From: Hydractinia symbiolongicarpus
Taxonomy: Eukaryota > Cnidaria > Hydrozoa > Anthoathecata > Hydractiniidae
Assembly: GCF_029227915.1 (NCBI RefSeq)
Contig: NC_079879.1
Location: 3,844,001-3,908,000, forward strand
DNA: 64,000 bases
Direction: 5' to 3'
Shown: positions 57,241 to 64,000 of the stretch, piece by piece
Layout of the letters: each line of letters opens with the position of its first letter
Numbering within the stretch: the stretch's first letter is position 1
The notes under the pieces: generated by a model
Told to the model about the DNA's origin: nothing
The model's input: the letters and a program-made list of their open reading frames with translations, nothing else
The model's database searches: none
Translations under genes and position numbers: made by a program

Positions 57241-58420
57241 ATCTATCTAAAAAATAATCTATCTAATTTGTAGCTGGCTTATGTGTTTTGATGTTGATCA
57301 GAGGAGATTTTTCCTTTCCTATGGTTTTTGGCTATGTAGCTTACGCTTTACGCGAAAACTGTGAATCCAAGATGGCACAACAAAAATCATATATAGGACT
57401 TATTTCAGAATTACAATCTTTATTGTTTTTCATATTCTTTTTTAATTCTTTCGTGACATGTGGCTAGATAACCCTCTGTTCATTGATCAATAGCTCTGAT
57501 GTATGACATTTTTTAATAAATGTTTGGTCTATTATTTGTGTAAAATAGATCATCTATTCCCTTCCCATTCCTTTTCAATTTTGCTATTTTCATTTACCTA
57601 GTTTTAACATATATATATATATATTATATATATTATATATATTTGCATATTTTATTGACTGTAAATCTATCTAGCTAGCTATATATTTTAGTTCTTTTTT
57701 GTTCCATTTTTAGTGCGCTACATTCTGAATGTATTTATTCGGCTATATATATATATTTATTCATTTATTACCAACTACTTTTGGTTATTTTCCATGTTTC
57801 ACCTTTTTCTGGCATTTAAAAATGTACTTTATTGTGTTTGTTAATTCTGCTTCGCCATTTTTAAACTTTAATTTGTGTTCCCACCATATAACTCGCGGGG
57901 AATATTGCGGCGTCGAACAAAAGTACTAATTTTTATACCCAATCAGATTGCGACGATGATCAGTCGGTGCCATGGCTAATTCCTGTAAACCATCCTGAGA
58001 ATGAGGTTGGTGGGAACAGGTTATTCATTTTTCATGCAAATTTTCGTGTTCAGATGAATGCTCGCAAATCTAATCAGTAATACCCTCCACAAACTATTTA
58101 ACTAATACATTATTGCGTTAATTATTTTAGTATTCTATACTATTATTACACCCTCCATGATGTCAACAGGTTAATTTTTTAATCAAATTGTTTAAGTGTA
58201 AAGTATCTTGGTCGATTGAAGTAATAAATGCACGCAACATTTACCTTTCGGTTGAAAGGGTGGTTTCGAGAAAGAAAGCCAAAATGTAATTTTTTGAAAT
58301 AATACCCATTGCAGTTCTGCTTGCGTTTGGGCATGCATCAACTGGTAATGATGTTGATGAAGATGAATAGGAACATCATGAATATGCCGGTAGCAAATAT
58401 GACGTCGGTGTCGCCAAATT
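57240..58420. other. Stretch without recognised gene
   Basis: TA-rich simple sequence (near 57610-57645 and 57745-57760), GCTAGCTA near 57668, and short ORFs with hydrophobic content but no motif. Confidence 0.4.
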
Positions 58421-58426
58421 GATGGA

Positions 58427-58800
58427 CCGAAAAATGTGTTTAGCTAATTCTCCAGTCCTTTTATCGTAGACGCCAAAATGAAGGAACAACAGAATGCGTT
58501 TAACCGGTTTTCCAGTCCTTCTATCGGAGATAACAGAATGGATGAGCGACAGAATGCATTTAGCCTATTTTCCAGTCCTTCTATCAGAGACGCCAGAATA
58601 AATAAGCGACAGAATGCGTTTAGCCGATTCTCCAGTCCTTCTATCGAAGATGCCAGAATGAAGGAGCGAATGAATGCGTTTAACCGATATACCAGTCCTT
58701 CTATCGGGGACGCCAAAATGAGTGAGCTACAGAATGCCTTTAACTGATTTTCCAGTGTCCCTATTGGAGACACCCAAATAAGAAAGAAACAGTACGAATA
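58427..58800. repeat. 60-bp minisatellite, about 6 diverged copies, open on both strands
   Basis: The unit repeats at exactly 60-bp spacing, with CCAGTCCTTCTATC and GAATGCGTTTA.CC or close variants in each copy. As 60 is divisible by three, a plus-strand frame (58478-58747) reads RQNAFSRFSSPSI-like 20-residue repeats and a minus-strand frame (58773-58444) reads EGLENRLNAFC-like repeats. No flanking exon signal was recognised, so coding status is undecided. Confidence 0.75.
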
Positions 58801-59365
58801 GGATTTTTGTTTAGTAAGAAACCCCCAATAATTAATGTTAACGATTTTTCTCCAGACCTAATGAAAATGCGCTCTTAAGTAAGATTGCATTTATGAGGTG
58901 TAAATACCTCTTACATAAATAAGTAAATAAGTGCATTTCAAGCGTAACAAAAAAAGTTGTGCGTGCGTCTGTTTTAAGAAGCCCTTTTCACGTTGTCTTC
59001 AGTTCATTATAACATGTGTCATATTTTTTATGTTTGTGACTATCCTTTTTTTAAGTTTTTATTTTATATTCACAAAAGTAAAAAAACACCATTTAAAATT
59101 TAAATAAATGTAGTTTTTTTATGGTATATATATTTTTTTGATTTTGTTTTTGTTTTAACGCAATAAAGAAACAACATTAAAAGACAAACCAAGTTTAAGT
59201 GACAAAAGTATTGGGAACTAAGTAAATTGATGTACTCTTGTTTAGCACAGTCCTTTCTTTTCTTTAACATCTTATTTTTAAGTTCCGGGGGCAATAAGTT
59301 CGGAACAAACAGATAGTAATGAAAAAAATGTGGCAGCATTTTTTGACCCCATGTTAAAATATGCT
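58800..59365. other. Stretch without recognised gene
   Basis: AT-rich, with no motif on either strand. Confidence 0.4.
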
Positions 59366-59492
59366 TTCGTAGCCCATTAACTTGTTTAAAGGGGCTACGA
59401 ACCGATTATATAAACTTTATACCCACATTTTTCGAACAATGGAGTGTAATGAACGGACCACTCAAAAAGTCAAGGTGCAAGAATTCATACAC
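59366..59492 (-). repeat. Dispersed repeat, copy 2 (partner of 24280-24388)
   Basis: The reverse complement shares TTTTGAGTGGTCCGTT and TTCGTAGCCCCTTTAA with copy 1. The two copies differ by scattered changes, indicating age. Confidence 0.65.
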
Positions 59493-59689
59493 ATATTTTG
59501 AACCGCTTTTGTCGAAATGAATTTGCTACTTTTTTATTTTCTATAAAAATAAAAATTTTCCTACAGTAATCTTTACGGCGGTAAAATAAATGTAAAATAT
59601 ATTAAAATTCAGGTAAATGATAAATTTTCTATTGACAAGGAACAGAGTCAACATAGGAAGCTGTATTTGTTAAAAAATATTACCTTAAA

Positions 59690-60780
59690 GACTTGATTAA
59701 GCGCCTCGGCGTTTATATAACTTTTCGACCTTTATGGGGCGGGGGCTTAATCGAGGGCGGCGTTTATTCGAGGGGGCGCTTATCAAATTATTCTCAGTTG
59801 GGGTATATACTTTTTGGATAACAAATATCTGAAAATGTTTTCAGAAAATAATTTTGCGACAAATAAATTTGAACGTGTTTTTTATTCTTTAAGCAATAAT
59901 AACGAATAATAACGAATTACAAAATATCAACATCACAATCATCCTCGTCACCTTCTTCATCCTCATCGACGAGTAACTCCTCCGAAGCCGCTTGCATTGT
60001 GTCGTTCTCGTCAGAACTCGGCACAATGTTGATTGAAGGGTTTGTTCCACGATACATCTGGTGCCTGGATATAACGGGTACAACCACCTGGAATCAAAAC
60101 AGGATCTATCTTCTCATTCTTCAGAGAGGTTGTTGCAAAACCTTCTATATGACACGAATATGTATCCCATGCCAGTAGGTGCCTAGAAAAGGAGAAACTG
60201 ACTCGTTAATTCAGAATTCATTCAACCATTTGGTGATGATACAACAACACATTTCCCACGGAATTCTTTCTTCGAACACAATAACTGGTTTCATCTTCTT
60301 CCCACCTGCTTGAGCGGTTAAACAAACGGTTACGCGACTTTTTCGTGACCAGTTGATTTCATGGTAACACTTTTCGATCCAGTTTTCTCGACCGTATATG
60401 AAGAAATCATGTCGGACCAGACTGGAGTCTCATCCATAATGTAGATACTATCAAAACCGTAGTTATTTTGCAAACGTAGTCTTCGAATGTGTAACACGTA
60501 TGCAACAAGCTTGGAAATAACCATTTGGATCCTTTTGACAAATCGAGGTTTTTCTACGCAAAGATAGACCATTTCGTCTCATGAAATTACTGCACCAACC
60601 CTTACTTGCAGAAAATTCAGTATCAAGTGAGTTTTCCATCGATTGGAAAAAAATGAAGCTTTTTTCATGATGAGAATCCGAGAAACACGCAATCCTTTAG
60701 CTCTTCGTTCCAAGACCCATTAAGCTATGAAGTGCTTTACAAAATCGAATTCACTGGACCTTATCGTGGTTATCATATTT
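59690..60780 (-). pseudogene. Pogo/Tigger-type transposase gene, broken
   Basis: Minus-strand pieces in order: VLERRAKGLRVSRILI (about 60715-60668) and SKGWCSNFMRRNGLSLRR (about 60615-60562), both CENP-B/Tc5-type DNA-binding style; IYIMDETPVWSD with the first catalytic Asp (60572-60330 frame); after a 1-nt shift near 60338, GGKKMKPVIVFEERIPWE; then GCTRYIQAPDVSWNKPFNQH (about 60090-60030); and, in another frame, an acidic C-terminal tail (DEDEEGDEDDCDVDIL, stop near 59927). GCGCTTATTCGAGG-type sequence at 59695-59785 may be the element end. At least three frame changes make it dead. Confidence 0.75.
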
Positions 60781-63700
60781 ACAAACATAACTGGTCACCG
60801 TCTATTGGGAAGAACTCAAATGCAAGCCAGATCTGAGAGATGAAGCTTTGACGTAAGCTTAATCGAGTCTTTACCGTATGTACCTCGCTTTAATATTGTT
60901 TTTCATACCACAAATAGTTTCAAAAGTAACTGCTGTTGCTTTGACTGGCTTTATATGCAATAAAAATTACGAAAATTATAGCTAGCTAGCTATTTCACAA
61001 AGTAAGAAGTCTAGTTTATTAGAAAACCTGAGTTAAAAACAAAGATAGTGCTAATGATCGAATAATTCATGGATATCCAATATATGTAGGCAACTTTTCT
61101 GTCATTTTTAGTTATCTTTGGATGCTCAAAATGATACGATAATGTTAGTTTTTGCCTTTGTCCTCAGTAATCATGAAATTTCCCACCTTAGGACGAAGAA
61201 GCATCAATATGTTGTGACTTAATTAGTGACAAAATATTTAGTTTGACATGTCATCATAGGAAGTGATGACGTTATAATGTGACAATGGTTGAAGAAAATA
61301 TGTCTTTCTTGGAAATTCTTGTTTTTTATCTTTTTTAAAACCATTTACAGTACTAGTCATTAAAAAAGTAATATAAGAATGTGAGATATTTTTAGGAACA
61401 TTAACAGGTGGTATAAAGACAAAGGATTTCTTTAAGGAGAAAATGGAAATCGACCAGAATTCAAATCTTCAAGAATTTTTTTGGAACAATCTTTTATGGG
61501 AACGTTAGTGTTAGTAGCTGTCATGGAATAAAACTTAATATATCTATTAGAACTTACGTCGGTAGCTATTCAATAAAGACAATTTTGATTGGCATGGGAC
61601 AAAATGACCTATGACGCTATCATATGACAATAGAAATCGAGAAATTGGTAATTACAAACATTCTGGTCTGTAAATTACCAATATTTCGGTCTGCAAATTA
61701 CAGAGTATGCATGTTAATATTGTATGATGACTTTTTGTCACTATCACATACATAATCCCATATTCACACAACTGGTTAGTTTAGAAAGCATTTATTTTTA
61801 GCACTATAATAAAAAAGTTGATACGACAATACGATACGCAATACGTTGATACGCAAGATTAAAAAAGTTTTGATATTTTGGCGTTTGCGTCTATGTTTGC
61901 AGCATAATTTTGGTAGTGTGAACCAGAAAACGCAAGTAAACGCAGACGCAACAACAAACGAAAAAATATTCTTTAGAATAAATATAAGAAGAATGTGGAA
62001 ATTAGAACTGGTGGCAAAAAAAAGCTGATTTTAAATTATTTTTCATTTTTTAAAGCTACTTGACCTGCTAATTCGAGAAAAGGAAGGAAAGCAATGCAGA
62101 CCTGAATAAAGTATTCCTTCTAACATAACACCCGTCTTTTATTACTCGATGGCTCCTCTAAAAGTCTATAAGTAAAAGGAGGTAAGAGGGGTCTATTATT
62201 CCTAGAATAACGTTTAGGAGGGGAAATAAAATAAAAAAAATCGATATCACAAACTTTTTTGCTGTAACATTTCCTTTCACTCTATTTAAAATTTTCACTT
62301 AATATCAATTCTCAATCAATTTTTAAGTTTTATGGCCAGAGTTTTGATCGCCATGTCGTCAGTGAGTTCGAAAGGATTGGGAAGAGTCAGTTTTTAAGTC
62401 CTATTTCCCCTTGAATTTAGCTGCACCCTGCTCGTAGGTTGGCGAGCCCTGAGGCACTGGATTTTATCATCACCAGTGCCACCTACCAGCAGTGTCAGTG
62501 CGCAGTATTTAAAGCAATCTACACTTATTTGACTTGATAGACTTTCCCACGATAACATAATCCACCGGAAATAACAGCTTGATCCATTTTGATGTTATTC
62601 AATTCTGATTAAACGCTGTCTACTATATGGCATTTAAAGAATCCCAAACTAAATGCCGTCGATTGAAAACAAACTCTCACGAAACCTGTTTAACCCACTT
62701 TTGGGTTAGCTTCTCGTTTATCTAAACATTTTTAGAACAACACATTAATTCTTAAACTTTTAATGCAAAGTTTGAAAAATTCCTTCACACCACTACGAAA
62801 ATCAACAACGGGCTTTAAATTAGTGTCATAATCTTGGGCTGGTAATCACGCAGAAACAAGAAACTATGTTCCGTAGATTTCAGTGGGATAGTATTTGTTC
62901 ATATTTGTTTAACCGTTGTCTAGGCAACGTATTATAGTTGTCTTAGCAACCATAATCAGACGAACCTGGCATACGATATTAACCTACCAATTAGGTGAGC
63001 GGTGTCATGCTAACTTACTGTTGTTTTTCGTTGTAGGGATAGTTTATTGTTCTACGGCTATAGCCGGAAGAATTTTGAAATGGGTTTCCTTTTTTTGTCG
63101 CCGTTTTTACTACTGAGATTAGAGAAGCACAGCAGAATACCAGAATACCTAGTGCAATGGTACGAGAATTACTAGTTTTTGAGTGTTATAACAGACTAAT
63201 CTGTTGCACAAGGTATGAATACTTGTTATTTTTACAAATTGATCATTTTGAATATTATTTTATGTTCAGCTGGTTTTGCTAGTGCCAATCTGCCACGGTC
63301 GTTTGTTATGTTTTAAGTAATCTGTAATTTACCGAAGCTAGATTTGTATTTCGTGCAACGAGTTTCAACAGGAAATTCAAAAGGAATATATTTCTTTTAT
63401 TGCTGTTTACGTTTCATTTTTTTTTGGCTTTTAACGAGATTAGTTGTCATTCGTAGGTGTCTCGATTTTTTATGGAGTATCCATTCCAAAACATTTTTAT
63501 TTATTTCATCCTTCCATTTCGAAAAACCCTTCACCTCTTGATATTATATTCTTATATTTGCTTTTGAAGTAGTCATAAACATTTTTTGTGTTAGCATCGT
63601 GGTGTTTTCGCTTACTTTAAAAGTGAGTGTCTAACGCTTTCTCTTTTTCTATGACTCCGTTACGACGACTGTACTTCAACACCAAGGAAGGAAGCGTGCA

Positions 63701-63845
63701 ACTAAGCGTCGGAACTTTTGCAGAGCACTTTAACTTTTACAAAAACATTTGAATAATATTCGAATTTTACCAAAACATTTAAAATTTGCCGAAACATTAA
63801 AAGTATTCATAGGTGAATTATGTATACACACCCTCCGGATAAACT
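60780..63845. other. Stretch without recognised gene
   Basis: No domain-bearing frame on either strand. GCTAGCTAGCTA at about 60979-60991. The other end of the Tigger element could not be located here. Confidence 0.4.
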
Positions 63846-63848
63846 ATC

Positions 63849-63985
63849 TGAGTTCATCACTAACATAATGTCGCACGTAGTGGAGTTCGTTCGTCTGCGC
63901 TCCCAGTTCTGGGGACCGCGGATCGAATCCCGATCGCTGCCAGCAGTGTGTTAGTGATGAACAAAGTAGTTACATTTCAATATTA
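63849..63985 (+). repeat. tRNA-related SINE-like repeat, copy 2, framed by inverted arms
   Basis: Shares the B-box-like core with copy 1 (12641-12755). In addition GTTCATCACTAACA at 63852-63865 is the exact complement of TGTTAGTGATGAAC at 63949-63962, enclosing the tRNA-like core. The right arm is also present in copy 1; the left arm is not evident there. Confidence 0.6.
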
Positions 63986-64000
63986 AACGTATTGTTTGCA

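Overview
The window is animal nuclear DNA: AT-rich and intron-bearing, with a strictly eukaryotic mobile-element load. Two host genes are reconstructed exon by exon. One is a mitochondrial ISCU iron-sulfur scaffold on the minus strand (5 exons, 36086-37763). The other is a dispanin/CD225 (IFITM-like) two-pass membrane protein on the plus strand (3 coding exons, 27434-31326). Gene style, TE content and the frequent GCTAGCTA words fit a marine invertebrate, perhaps a cnidarian such as a hydrozoan; that placement is inference. Only short or broken ORFs occur outside these two genes and the mobile elements.

Layout from left to right. 1-2950 holds no visible gene. 2955-6592 is a nearly full-length APE-type non-LTR retrotransposon (element A) with a 2A-like peptide, zinc finger, endonuclease and RT; it is broken by one frameshift and two in-frame stops. 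8430-10149 (minus) is a decayed gag-protease region with a MYND-type finger. 10275-10707 is a pure 9-bp microsatellite. 10998-12240 (minus) holds remnants of a spliced transposase-like gene ending in a PHD-like finger. 13402-19613 (minus) is a decayed BEL/Pao retrotransposon with both LTRs. 19620-25150 is intergenic with a TTTG microsatellite. 25152-25845 is a pogo/Tigger deletion derivative with intact termini. 27434-31326 is the dispanin gene, with Helitron-like termini clustered in intron 1. 33500-34245 (minus) is a BEL integrase fragment. 36086-37763 is ISCU. 38950-44061 has SINE-like, Helitron-like and inverted-repeat insertions. 46846-56137 is a second APE-type element (element B) carrying two nested insertions: a 774-bp terminal-inverted-repeat element and a 4.9-kb Ty3/gypsy element with one intact gag-pol ORF and near-identical LTRs. 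56740-57240 is another non-LTR 3' fragment. 58427-58800 is a 60-bp minisatellite open in two frames. 59690-60780 (minus) is a broken pogo/Tigger transposase. A tRNA-related SINE-like repeat lies at the right edge.

The most interesting signals are these. Element B places a hydrophobic, signal-like N-terminus directly before a 2A-like motif, and element A has a degraded version of the same arrangement. The nest at 46.8-56.1 kb can be ordered in time from target-site duplications. A Helitron-like family shows repeated CTAG|T ends. A PHD-ending spliced gene remnant shows phase-compatible splice sites although two expected zinc ligands are replaced.
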